Shown: positions 8,135 to 17,252 of the stretch, piece after piece
Layout of the letters: each line of letters starts with the position of its first letter
Position numbering within the stretch: position 1 is the stretch's first letter
Origin: Xylanibacter ruminicola Ga6B6
Lineage (GTDB): Bacteria > Bacteroidota > Bacteroidia > Bacteroidales > Bacteroidaceae
Length of the DNA stretch: 64,000 nucleotides
Assembly (NCBI RefSeq): GCF_000687715.1
Contig: NZ_JHXD01000002.1
Span: 276,302 to 340,301, forward strand
Direction of reading: 5' to 3'
Program-made: the position numbers and the translations under genes
The notes under the pieces: model-generated
Database searches by the model: none
What the model saw: only the letters and a program-made list of their open reading frames with translations
What the model was told of the DNA's origin: nothing

Positions 8135-10897
8135 ATGATTAATAAATCAGCAGCCATAGCAGCACTCATGTTGCTAGCTACAGGTGCGAAGGCACAGAAC
8201 CCCTTCGTACAGACTTGGTGTACCAGCGACCCTGCACCGATGGTACATAACGGAACAATGTATGTTTATACTGGTCATGACGAAGATGGCGCCGACTTCT
8301 TCTGGATGCAGGAGTGGCGTGTATATTCAACTCAGGATATGGTGAACTGGCAGGACCATGGTTCGCCCTTGGCCTTGGAGACTTTCTCGTGGGCCGATGA
8401 CCGTGCTTGGGCCGGACAGACTATCGAACGTGACGGAAAATTCTACTGGTATATCTGTGCTCATTCAAAGATTTCGAATGGTATGGCCATTGGTGTGGCT
8501 GTGAGCGATAGTCCTACAGGTCCGTTTAAGGATGCACTTGGAAAACCTTTGTTTGAGAATGGCAGCTGGGATCATATCGATCCAACCGTGATGATTGATG
8601 ACGATGGGCAGGCTTGGCTGATGTGGGGTAATCCACAGTGCTACTACCTGAAGCTGAACCGTGATATGATTTCGTACGAAGGTGAACTGGGAAAGCTGCC
8701 TATGACCGAAGAGGCTTTTGGCGGTCCGATGATGAAGGAGCGCGAGAAGGGCAAGACCTATAAAGATTCGTATGTTGAAGGTCCTTGGTTAACCAAGCGC
8801 AATGGTACATATCAGTTGTTGTATGCCGCTGGTGGTGTGCCCGAACATATCTCGTATAGCACGGCACCATCGCCAACAGGTCCCTGGAAGTATGCTGGCG
8901 AGATTATGCCGCTGTGCGATACCAACTCGTTTACCAACCACTGTGGTGTGGCCGATTATAAAGGTCATAGCTATTTCTTCTACCATACAGGTAAACTGCC
9001 AAATGGTGGCGGTTTCGGTCGTAGTGTAGCTGTTGAGGAGTTTAAGTACAATGCCGATGGCAGTTTCCCAAAGATTATGCCCACCGATGCTGGCGTGAAG
9101 CCTGTTGGCGTGTTTAACCCTTATCGCAAGGTGGAGGCTGAGACCATGGCCTTCTCGAAAGGTGTGAAGACTGAACAGAACGACGAGGTAGGGGTTTATG
9201 TCAGTGACATCCACAATGGCGACTATATCAAACTGCAGAATGTGGCCTTTGCCAACAAGTATCCACGTACGTTCACAGCCCGTGTGGCCAGTGGTTTGCG
9301 TGGTGGCAGAATTGAGATTCATCTCGACAGTATCGGTGGCAGATGTCTGGGAACCTTGAATGTGCCTGCTACTGGTGGTTGGGAGAAATGGCAGACCATT
9401 ACCATTGATCTGGATTACTCTACCATCACCGATATCGATGCACCAACCCGAACCATTTCGGGTTTGAACCTGCCTGCTACAGCCGACGTTTATCTGGTGT
9501 TCAAAGGTCGTAAGGGACCAAAACTGTTTAACTTCGACTGGTGGGAGATGCGTGGACTGGAGCAGGTGAATATGCCACTGTTCCAAACCAAATATACAGC
9601 CGACCCATCCCCCCTGGTAGTGGGCGACACTCTGTTCCTCTATACCTCGCATGATGCATCGCCAGAGGATATCCCCGATGTAAACGAGAAGAGCTCTGCT
9701 GGTTTCTTTATGTACGACTGGCTGTTGTGGAGCACTACTGATATGGTGAACTGGACCGAACATGGTGCAGTGGCTTCGTTGAAGGACTTCGCCTGGCGCA
9801 GTCGCGAGAACGGTGGTTGGGCTATCCAAACCGTAGAGCGTAACGGTAAGTATTACCTGTATGCCCCTCTGCATGGTCATGGCATTGGTGTGCTGGTGGC
9901 CGATTCGCCTTACGGACCGTTCAAAGACCCACTCGGCAAACCGTTGGTTTGGGATCAGAGTAACTGGTATGATATCGATCCATCGGTTTATACCGACGAT
10001 GATGGGCAGGCTTATATGTACTGGGGAAACCCACATACCTTCTGGGCTAAGTTAGGCGAGGACATGACGTCGCTGACCAGTGGTGTCACCAAGTTGCCAC
10101 ATATTCCTAACTATCAGGAGGGACCTTGGTTCTATAAGCGCAATGGTCATTACTATTTAGGTTTCGCATCAACCTGCTGCCCTGAGGCTTTAGGCTATGC
10201 CATGAGCGACAGTCCCACTGGACCTTGGGAATGGAAAGGCTATATTATGAGGCCTACCCAGCGCGACCGTGGTAACCATCCTGGTATCTGCGATTTCAAG
10301 GGGCATTCGTATGTGTTCGGTCAGAATTACGACCTGATGCATCTGGAGACATTTGTACACCACGAGCGTCGCAGTGTGTCGGCTCAGGAGATTACCTATA
10401 ATGGCGATGGCACCATCCAGGAGATTCCTTATTGGTTGGACCAGCAGCCCATGAAGCAGTTGCACTGGCTGAACCCCTACCAGCGTGTAGAGGCTGAGAC
10501 CATGGCTTGGGGCTTCGGACTGAAGAGTGCCAAGATGGGTATCGAGAATACCGGTGTGGTAGCAGATATGCCTACCTCAACGGGAAAGAAGAATATGTAT
10601 ATCTTTGATATTAATGATGGCGAGTATATCAAACTGCGTGGTGTTGACTTCGGTAAGGGTGCCAAGCAGTTTAATATCACAGCAGCCGCTACTGGTGGTT
10701 GCACCATCTGTCTGCGATTAGACAGTGCCGATGGTCCTGTGGTAGGAACCGTAACCATCGGTAAGACTGGTGGCGTTGAGAAATATCGCTCATTCGGTGG
10801 CAAAGTGAAGAATGCTGCTGGTGTGCATGATCTTTATATATGTTTCGACAAAGCATCAGGTGATGTTCGTCTGGATTGGTGGCAGTTTAAAAAATAA
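8135..10897 (+). CDS. GH43-CBM6-GH43-CBM6 double glycosidase
   Basis: Signal peptide MINKSAAIAALMLLATGAKA, then two GH43 five-bladed propellers (about 22-320 and 488-775), each followed by a CBM6-like module opening VEAETMA. Each catalytic unit shows the three acidic motifs: general base (SDPAPMV and ADPSPLV), pKa-tuning Asp (HIDPTVMIDDDGQAWLMWG and DIDPSVYTDDDGQAYMYWG) and acid Glu (YVEGPWL and YQEGPWF). Both domains therefore look active. GH43 enzymes act as beta-xylosidases or alpha-L-arabinofuranosidases. With GH31 and esterases in the same operon, removal of side groups from arabinoxylan is likely; which domain does what cannot be read from sequence. First gene of a five-gene operon, 9 bases before GH31. 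Confidence 0.93.
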   Translation: MINKSAAIAALMLLATGAKAQNPFVQTWCTSDPAPMVHNGTMYVYTGHDEDGADFFWMQEWRVYSTQDMVNWQDHGSPLALETFSWADDRAWAGQTIERDGKFYWYICAHSKISNGMAIGVAVSDSPTGPFKDALGKPLFENGSWDHIDPTVMIDDDGQAWLMWGNPQCYYLKLNRDMISYEGELGKLPMTEEAFGGPMMKEREKGKTYKDSYVEGPWLTKRNGTYQLLYAAGGVPEHISYSTAPSPTGPWKYAGEIMPLCDTNSFTNHCGVADYKGHSYFFYHTGKLPNGGGFGRSVAVEEFKYNADGSFPKIMPTDAGVKPVGVFNPYRKVEAETMAFSKGVKTEQNDEVGVYVSDIHNGDYIKLQNVAFANKYPRTFTARVASGLRGGRIEIHLDSIGGRCLGTLNVPATGGWEKWQTITIDLDYSTITDIDAPTRTISGLNLPATADVYLVFKGRKGPKLFNFDWWEMRGLEQVNMPLFQTKYTADPSPLVVGDTLFLYTSHDASPEDIPDVNEKSSAGFFMYDWLLWSTTDMVNWTEHGAVASLKDFAWRSRENGGWAIQTVERNGKYYLYAPLHGHGIGVLVADSPYGPFKDPLGKPLVWDQSNWYDIDPSVYTDDDGQAYMYWGNPHTFWAKLGEDMTSLTSGVTKLPHIPNYQEGPWFYKRNGHYYLGFASTCCPEALGYAMSDSPTGPWEWKGYIMRPTQRDRGNHPGICDFKGHSYVFGQNYDLMHLETFVHHERRSVSAQEITYNGDGTIQEIPYWLDQQPMKQLHWLNPYQRVEAETMAWGFGLKSAKMGIENTGVVADMPTSTGKKNMYIFDINDGEYIKLRGVDFGKGAKQFNITAAATGGCTICLRLDSADGPVVGTVTIGKTGGVEKYRSFGGKVKNAAGVHDLYICFDKASGDVRLDWWQFKK

Positions 10898-10906
10898 ATA
10901 ACGATA

Positions 10907-13054
10907 ATGAAGAAACTAATATCAACTATTCTGTTCTGTGTAGTGGCAGTGTCGGCCACTGCGCAGAACCTTTCTGTAACTTATGTGGCTAAGAATGCCG
11001 TGAGAGTGAGATACGCCAATCCGGCTACAAAGAGTGAATTGCCCGACTGGTTGTATGTGAGTCATGATGAACTGAAACAAGCTGATATTACTGCCGAGGT
11101 GGATGGTCGCACCTTGACGGTGAAAGATAAAACAGGTAAAGCTGTATTTAAAGCCACTGACCATCAGTTGGCGGGTAGCGAGGCTACACTGACTTTCGTC
11201 TCGCCTAAGGATGAATATCTCTTCGGTCTGGGACAGTTCCAGGATGGCTACAGCAATGTGCGTGGATTGTCGCGCCGACTTACACAGGTAAACACCCAGA
11301 TCAGCATCCCCATGCTGATTTCGAGTAAGGGCTATGGCGTGCTGTGGAATAACTACGGCCTGACCGACTTTAACCCATGCAGCCATAGTGTGAAACTAAC
11401 GAAACGTGCAGGAGCCGGTGAGCGTGAGGTGGTGGATGTCACCTCTACCGAAGGTGGCAAGCGTGAGGTTCGCGAACGCCATATCTTCGAGGCCACGATT
11501 GATATCGATGAAACCGCCGATTATGCGCTGCTACTCGATGTGGGGCAGAAGATGGCGCGCCGCCATAACCTGCTGATTGATGGTAAGCCAGTGATTGAGA
11601 TGCAGAACCTCTGGTTGCCCCCCACGGCCTCGACGATTGTTCAGCTCTCGAAAGGAAAGCATCAGCTGTCTGCCGAACTGACCAAGGACGATCAACCTAT
11701 ATTATATTATAATAAGGTGAAAGACGAGACCGTGTTCCGTTCGCCAGTAGCCGATGGTGTTGACTATACGGTGTTTGTGGGTTCGCCTGATGAGATTATT
11801 GCGACCTATCGCGAGCTGACCGGTGAGTGTCCTCAGATGCCAGAGTGGGCTTTGGGCTATATCCACTGTCGCGAGCGTTTCCACTCTTCTGACGAGATTC
11901 TGCAAACTGCTAACCGTTTCCGTAGTGAACAACTGCCTGTGAGCATGCTGGTTCAGGACTGGCAGTATTGGGGCAAGTACGGTTGGAACTCAATGCGTTT
12001 TGACGAGGAGTTTTATCCCGATCCCAAGGCGCTGACCGACAGTCTGCACCAGATGGGTATGAAACTGATGCTGAGTGTGTGGTCGAAGATCGACAAGAAC
12101 TCAGAAGTGGGTCAGCAGATGCTAGCCGCCAACTATTATATCCCTGAAACTGATTGGATTGATTTTTTTAATCCTGAGGCTGCCGCTGCCTATTGGAAGA
12201 ACTTCAAAGAGCGCCTGTTGCCTTTGGGTATCGATGCCTGGTGGCAGGATGCTACCGAACCTGAGAACGACGACCTGTTGGGCCGTAAGGTGAACAACGG
12301 TCGATGGAATGGTGAACAGGTGCGTAATGTCTATCCGCTACTGGTGAACAAGACGGTGTATGAAGGTCTTGTGGCTGCTGGTAAGGAACCGATGATACTC
12401 ACCCGTTGCGGTTTTGCTGGTATCCAACGTTACGGATCGGCCATGTGGAGTGGTGATGTGGGTAACGATTGGGAAACTTTCCGTCGCCAGATTACGGCAG
12501 GCTTAGGAATGCAGGCTGCTGGTATCCCCTGGTGGACCTATGATGCAGGTGGCTTTTTCCGTCCACAGAACCAATATACCGATAGTGCTTATATTGAACG
12601 CATGCTGCGCTGGATAGAAACGGCAGTATATCTGCCACTGATGCGTGTTCATGGTTATATGAGCAATACCGAGCCTTGGAACTATGGCAAGGAAGCACAG
12701 ACTGTGATTGCCGACTGCTTGAAGGAACGTTATGCATTACTGCCTTATATCAAGCGTTGTGCCAAGGCTGTATCGGAACAGGGTGGTACGCTGATGCGTC
12801 CGTTGGTGTTCGACTTTGCGCATGATGCTGAGGCTTTACAGCAGAAGTACGAATATATGTTTGGTCCGGCACTTCTTATCAGTCCTGTTACTGAGCCTGG
12901 AGTGTCCAGTTGGCGCACCTATCTGCCTCAGCACCCTGGTGGATGGACCGATTACCATACAGGACAGCACTATGAGGGCGGTCAATATGTTGACACTCCG
13001 ATAACTAAAGCCTTTATCCCCGTATTTATCAGAGCTGGCTATTCTATCAAATAA
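10907..13054 (+). CDS. GH31 alpha-glycosidase, probable alpha-xylosidase
   Basis: Signal peptide MKKLISTILFCVVAVSATAQ, N-terminal beta-sandwich, a PA14-like insert (about 190-265, LLIDGKPVIEM and IVQLSKGKHQLSAEL) and a TIM barrel. The nucleophile is D448 in DAWWQDATEPEND, the form typical of secreted alpha-xylosidases of the Cellvibrio Xyl31A type; D517 in WSGDVGNDW is the likely acid/base. The PA14 insert is also seen in that group. Expected activity is release of alpha-linked xylose (or another alpha-sugar) in the periplasm. Alpha-glucosidase activity cannot be excluded. Second gene of the xylan operon. Confidence 0.9.
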   Translation: MKKLISTILFCVVAVSATAQNLSVTYVAKNAVRVRYANPATKSELPDWLYVSHDELKQADITAEVDGRTLTVKDKTGKAVFKATDHQLAGSEATLTFVSPKDEYLFGLGQFQDGYSNVRGLSRRLTQVNTQISIPMLISSKGYGVLWNNYGLTDFNPCSHSVKLTKRAGAGEREVVDVTSTEGGKREVRERHIFEATIDIDETADYALLLDVGQKMARRHNLLIDGKPVIEMQNLWLPPTASTIVQLSKGKHQLSAELTKDDQPILYYNKVKDETVFRSPVADGVDYTVFVGSPDEIIATYRELTGECPQMPEWALGYIHCRERFHSSDEILQTANRFRSEQLPVSMLVQDWQYWGKYGWNSMRFDEEFYPDPKALTDSLHQMGMKLMLSVWSKIDKNSEVGQQMLAANYYIPETDWIDFFNPEAAAAYWKNFKERLLPLGIDAWWQDATEPENDDLLGRKVNNGRWNGEQVRNVYPLLVNKTVYEGLVAAGKEPMILTRCGFAGIQRYGSAMWSGDVGNDWETFRRQITAGLGMQAAGIPWWTYDAGGFFRPQNQYTDSAYIERMLRWIETAVYLPLMRVHGYMSNTEPWNYGKEAQTVIADCLKERYALLPYIKRCAKAVSEQGGTLMRPLVFDFAHDAEALQQKYEYMFGPALLISPVTEPGVSSWRTYLPQHPGGWTDYHTGQHYEGGQYVDTPITKAFIPVFIRAGYSIK

Positions 13055-13073
13055 CTACATAAACTTTAAACTT

Positions 13074-14996
13074 ATGAGCAAAAAACTATTATTAACTCTA
13101 CTGATGGCTTGCGTAATGCAGGCAAAGGCTGGAACCATCACTAATGCCGATGGTACGGTAACATTCCAGTACAAGAACGACCAGGCCAAAGAGGTGCTGG
13201 TAGATGTGCAGTTTGCAGGGCGTAAAGCCATGCAGAAAGATGCCAAGACTGGCTTATGGACCGTAACGCTGGGTCCGGCTGCCCCCGACATGTATCCCTA
13301 TTGTTTCGTGGTTGACGGTGTGAGCATCATGGACCCCGACAACCCACAGTATTTCCCCAACGAGGGTTTTAAGAACAGTCTGCTGGAAATCAAGTCGAAA
13401 GACGGATTGCCCCACGACATCAAGAATGTGCCACATGGCACCATGGAGTATATCCATTATTACTCTAAAAGTCTGGGCGGCACCAATACCGCCATCGTGT
13501 ATCTGCCACCCAACTACATGATGAGCCGTGATAAGAAATACCCTGTATTCTATCTGATTAGTGGTACAACCGATACCGAAGAGGTATATTATAAGGTGGG
13601 TCGTGTAAACTATATCCTCGACAATCTGCTGGCTCAGAAAGCTGCCAAGGAGATGATTATCGTGCTGCCTTATGGCAATCCTACCAAGCTGTTGGCTGCA
13701 CCTGCTGCTAACGGCGCTCCACAGACCCGTTTTGGTGGCGACGTGTTCAGTAAGGATTTGATTAACGACCTGATGCCGTATATCGAGAAGAACTATCGTA
13801 CTATCAACAACAAGGATCATCGTGCCATCGGTGGTTTCTCACGTGGTGGCAACCAGGCTTTGTTTAATGGCTTGAGCAACCTTGATAAGTTCTCGTATCT
13901 GTGCAGCTATAGCTCGTTTACATCAACAGATATTGCCGGTGTTTACGATAATGCAGAAGATACCAACAAGAAAATCCGTTTGTTCTGGTTAGGTGTAGGT
14001 ACCGACGATTTCCTTTATGGCAATGCCCGCGACTATATGGAATTCCTTGATACCAAAGGTATCCGTAGCGTGAAGGAGTTTACCAACGATAAGTTCGGAC
14101 ATACCTGGATGAATGCTAAGTACTTCCTGACCAAGACCTTGCCACTGCTCTTTAATAAGAAGGCATCGGAAGAGGCTATGAAGAATGGTGAGCCAGCTCC
14201 TGCAAAGACCGGAAAGGAACAGCAGTTTACTGCTGGTGTGATGGCACGACTCTTCCCGCGTCCTATCATTTCGCCAGAGTATACCGAGGATGGTATCATC
14301 TTCCGTTTCAAGGCGCCTGATGCTAAGAAGGTGGAGCTGGAGTGCGAGATGCTGCCCGAGAATGTGGCTATGGAGCGCGACAGCAATGGCGTGTGGAGCG
14401 TGAAGCTGAACGAGTATCTGTTTGAGACCTTTAAGTATTGCTTTGTGGTTGACAGCATGCAGGTTACCGACCCCAGCAATATGTATATCTCGCCCGATGC
14501 CGGCTTTAAGTACAGTGTGGCCGACAATCCCAAGTCGCCATTCAACTTTGCCTCGCAAGGTGAGATGGATCACGGTCGTGTCAGCTACGACTTGGAGCGT
14601 AATACCGCTTTCTATATCTCTGGCAATATGCGTATGGGTGTGATGCCTGCCTTTATCCAGCTGATTCCTGTCGAAGGCGAATCGGTAGAAAGCTGGTTTA
14701 AGGTAGGTGGTGCCGATGCCATTACCGACCGTTTGATAGCCGATGGCAATGCCAAGCCCTGTATGATTACTGTAAGTGCTCAGGACTTGAGTCAGCAACA
14801 GGGTGGTATGCAGATGCCAGGCTTTAAGATGAATAAGTTGGATGCTAACGACTATCCTACATGGGGCTTGCGTCGCAGAGCTTTGGTAAAACTGTTGCTC
14901 GATATCAAGAAGCAGCCCGATCCAGAGTTCCCAGCCATGGGTGGCTTTGGCGGTGGCGGCTTTGGTGGCGGTTTTGGCGGCGGCCCCCAGATGTAA
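13074..14996 (+). CDS. CE1-like esterase with a second, incomplete E-set/esterase half
   Basis: Secreted (signal MSKKLLLTLLMACVMQAKA). Layout: E-set/CBM48-like domain (about 20-115), CE1 alpha/beta hydrolase (about 120-375) with nucleophile S256 in GGFSRGGNQ and a candidate catalytic His in FGHTWMNAKY, then a second E-set (about 395-490) and a partial second hydrolase (about 495-610). That last part keeps the strand block VGGADAITDRLIADG but lacks any GxSxG motif. It ends in a Gly-Phe-rich tail (GGFGGGGFGGGFGGG). Two-domain CE1 esterases of this type remove acetyl or feruloyl groups from xylan. The first unit looks active and the second looks inactive. Confidence 0.87.
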   Translation: MSKKLLLTLLMACVMQAKAGTITNADGTVTFQYKNDQAKEVLVDVQFAGRKAMQKDAKTGLWTVTLGPAAPDMYPYCFVVDGVSIMDPDNPQYFPNEGFKNSLLEIKSKDGLPHDIKNVPHGTMEYIHYYSKSLGGTNTAIVYLPPNYMMSRDKKYPVFYLISGTTDTEEVYYKVGRVNYILDNLLAQKAAKEMIIVLPYGNPTKLLAAPAANGAPQTRFGGDVFSKDLINDLMPYIEKNYRTINNKDHRAIGGFSRGGNQALFNGLSNLDKFSYLCSYSSFTSTDIAGVYDNAEDTNKKIRLFWLGVGTDDFLYGNARDYMEFLDTKGIRSVKEFTNDKFGHTWMNAKYFLTKTLPLLFNKKASEEAMKNGEPAPAKTGKEQQFTAGVMARLFPRPIISPEYTEDGIIFRFKAPDAKKVELECEMLPENVAMERDSNGVWSVKLNEYLFETFKYCFVVDSMQVTDPSNMYISPDAGFKYSVADNPKSPFNFASQGEMDHGRVSYDLERNTAFYISGNMRMGVMPAFIQLIPVEGESVESWFKVGGADAITDRLIADGNAKPCMITVSAQDLSQQQGGMQMPGFKMNKLDANDYPTWGLRRRALVKLLLDIKKQPDPEFPAMGGFGGGGFGGGFGGGPQM

Positions 14997-15019
14997 TACG
15001 TTTCTAACTAATTGTTTTA

Positions 15020-16210
15020 ATGATGAAGCAACTATTATCAACTATAATTCTTGGTTGTGTTACCCTCTGCGCTCAGGCGCAGCAGGGTGGCCAACTTCCA
15101 TTAGCTTATCAGGTAGAGAATACTGGCGCAGCGTTTGCAAAGCCTGCCATGCCTGCAGCTAATGAACTGCCCGTTATCAAGGACCTGCCCGACCCACTGA
15201 AAGGCGTGAATGGTTTCAGCGACTGGGCGCGTCGCCGCAGTGAGATAGCTGCCCTGATACAGCATTACGGCATTGGCGAGAAGCCGGCTGTGAAGAAAGA
15301 GAATATCAAGGCCCGCATGAGTGGCGACACCCTCATTGTGGATGTGACCGTGAATGGACAGACACTCACTCTGACCTCTGAAATCAGATATCCCAAAACG
15401 GGCAAGGCGCCTTATCCCCTGATGATTGGCTCGAGCATGATTGCGCTGCCACGCCAGTTGTTCGAGGACCGTCCCATTGCCACCATGAACTTCCACGAGA
15501 AGCAGGTGAACGACTACGGACAGTGGGGTAAGCACCATGAACGTGGTGAGCACAACTTCGACCGTTTGTATCCACAGTTGAAGGATAACGGTGCCTATAG
15601 CGAATGGGCTTGGGGCTTCAGTCGTTTGATAGATGGACTGGAACTGTTAGGTCCTGAGATCACCAAGATTGACACCAAGCATATCGGCGTTACGGGGTGC
15701 TCGTATGCTGGAAAAATGGCCCTGTATTGCGGTGCCTTTGATGAGCGTGTGGCACTCACCATCGCTCAGGAGCCTGGTGGTGGCGGTGCTGCTGCCTGGC
15801 GCTACTCGCATCTGCAGGACAGCGTAGAGAATCTGGATAAGACCGACTATCACTGGTTCCTGGAGAGTCAGCTCGAAAACTTCCATGGCGACAGTGTGTA
15901 TCAGCTGCCTTACGACCAGCACGAGCTGTGTGCATTGGTGTGCCCACGCGCCCTGTTGCTGTTGGGCAATCCCGACTACAAGTGGTTGGCCGACGATGCC
16001 ATGTTGGTATCAGCCAAGGCAGCCAAGAAGGTATGGGAGCGTTTCGGTATTGCCGATCGTATGGGTTGGAGCATCGTAGGTGGTCACGGCCACTGTCAGT
16101 TGCCTGAGTGCCAATGGCCCGAGGTGCTGGCCTTTATAGATAAATTTTTGTTAGACAAAGATACTAAAACGAGTGATATTCGCGTTTATTCTAAAACATT
16201 AATCAAATGA
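15020..16210 (+). CDS. CE15-like glucuronoyl esterase
   Basis: Signal peptide MMKQLLSTIILGCVTLCAQAQ followed by an alpha/beta hydrolase with the CE15 signature: nucleophile S228 in GVTGCSYAGK, then ALTIAQEPGGGG with E251, and the late His motif GGHGHCQLP (H356 or H358). The usual CE15 form is GCSRxGK; here Arg is replaced by Tyr. CE15 enzymes cleave the ester between glucuronic acid on xylan and lignin alcohols. The operon context (GH43, GH31, two other esterases) supports this. Its stop overlaps the next start (ATGA). Confidence 0.82.
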   Translation: MMKQLLSTIILGCVTLCAQAQQGGQLPLAYQVENTGAAFAKPAMPAANELPVIKDLPDPLKGVNGFSDWARRRSEIAALIQHYGIGEKPAVKKENIKARMSGDTLIVDVTVNGQTLTLTSEIRYPKTGKAPYPLMIGSSMIALPRQLFEDRPIATMNFHEKQVNDYGQWGKHHERGEHNFDRLYPQLKDNGAYSEWAWGFSRLIDGLELLGPEITKIDTKHIGVTGCSYAGKMALYCGAFDERVALTIAQEPGGGGAAAWRYSHLQDSVENLDKTDYHWFLESQLENFHGDSVYQLPYDQHELCALVCPRALLLLGNPDYKWLADDAMLVSAKAAKKVWERFGIADRMGWSIVGGHGHCQLPECQWPEVLAFIDKFLLDKDTKTSDIRVYSKTLIK

Positions 16211-17151
16211 AGAAGACTATATTATCAGTATGTATGTGTTGCCTCTCGGCTGTGGCCATGGCTCAGCCAGCAGGCGGATTCGGAGGTTTTCAGGCACCTC
16301 AGGTAAAGCTGGAAACCTCGCAGGAATGGAAGGATGTGAATTATGCTGGCGACGACCAGGCTTATCACACCTGCGACATTTATCTGCCTAAGCAGGAAAA
16401 GGCTTCTTATCCGGTGGTGATTCATATCTATGGCAGTGCCTGGTTCAGCAACAGCAGCAAGGGTATGGCCGATCTGGGTACCATCGTAAAGAGTTTGCTG
16501 GATGCCGGTTTTGCTGTGGTTTGTCCTAACCACCGTTCGAGCATGGACGCCAAATGGCCTGCTCAGATTCACGATATCCGTGCCGTGATTCGTTTTGTAC
16601 GTGGTGAGGCTAAGAAGTATAAGTTTGATACCAAGTTTATCGCTACCAGCGGTTTCTCTTCAGGTGGTCATCTGGCTTCTACAGCTGCTACCACCAGCGG
16701 TACGAAACAGACCAAGGTGGGTACAGTTGATATCGACTTGGAAGGTAATGTAGGTAACTACCTGAATGAGAGCAGTGCTGTGAATGCTGCTTGCGACTGG
16801 TCGGGACCTATCGACCTGACTGCTATGGACTGTGGTGAGTCGATGAAGATGGGCGAGAACAGTCCTGAGGACGTGCTGTTGAACTCTAAGTTGGCTAAGG
16901 AACCAGATAAGTATCTCAGTCTGAGTGCCAATACCTATGTGGATAAGAACGATCCTCCTATCATCATCTTCCATGGTGAGAAGGATAACGTGGTTCCCTG
17001 CTGTCAGGGAAAGGCTTTCTTCGAGACATTGAAGGCTGCAGGTGTAAAGACCGAAGCCACCTTCGTTCCTGAGGGCAGTCACGGTGGTCCAGCCATGTAT
17101 GTAGATGAAAACCTTCAGAAAATGGTGAATTTCCTGAAGGCTCTCCTGTAA
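16207..17151 (+). CDS. Feruloyl/acetyl-esterase-like alpha/beta hydrolase (BD-FAE type)
   Basis: Signal peptide MKKTILSVCMCCLSAVAMA, then a compact alpha/beta hydrolase: oxyanion-hole strand VVIHIYGSAW, nucleophile S151 in SGFSSGGHLA, Asp in FHGEKDNVVP and His in PEGSHGGPAMY. These features fit the BD-FAE/acetyl-esterase group. The mature N-terminus has a short Gly-Phe stretch (GGFGGFQ) like the tail of the CE1 protein two genes upstream. Last gene of the operon, coupled by a 4-base overlap to the CE15 gene. Likely removes acyl groups from xylan; the exact substrate is unknown. Confidence 0.85.
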   Translation: MKKTILSVCMCCLSAVAMAQPAGGFGGFQAPQVKLETSQEWKDVNYAGDDQAYHTCDIYLPKQEKASYPVVIHIYGSAWFSNSSKGMADLGTIVKSLLDAGFAVVCPNHRSSMDAKWPAQIHDIRAVIRFVRGEAKKYKFDTKFIATSGFSSGGHLASTAATTSGTKQTKVGTVDIDLEGNVGNYLNESSAVNAACDWSGPIDLTAMDCGESMKMGENSPEDVLLNSKLAKEPDKYLSLSANTYVDKNDPPIIIFHGEKDNVVPCCQGKAFFETLKAAGVKTEATFVPEGSHGGPAMYVDENLQKMVNFLKALL

Positions 17152-17170
17152 TATTACTATTCTTATAACG

Positions 17171-17206
17171 AAAAGTAGCTTTTTGTCACGCAAAAAGCTA
17201 CTTTTT
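17171..17206 (+). terminator. Terminator of the xylan operon
   Basis: A 15-bp perfect stem (AAAAGTAGCTTTTTG with its complement at 17191-17205) and a 5-base loop, flanked by A and T runs. It can also stop transcripts coming from the minus-strand pullulanase gene. Confidence 0.85.
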
Positions 17207-17252
17207 ATTTGGTGAAGAATTACTTTACGACAAGCGAAAAGTTACTTCTTGA

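Noticed and set aside
8789..10036. Open frame of about 415 codons antisense to the GH43 gene
   Set aside because: Exactly opposite a clear double GH43 gene; no motifs or promoter. The same reasoning excludes antisense frames at 13989-15041 and 40774-42018.
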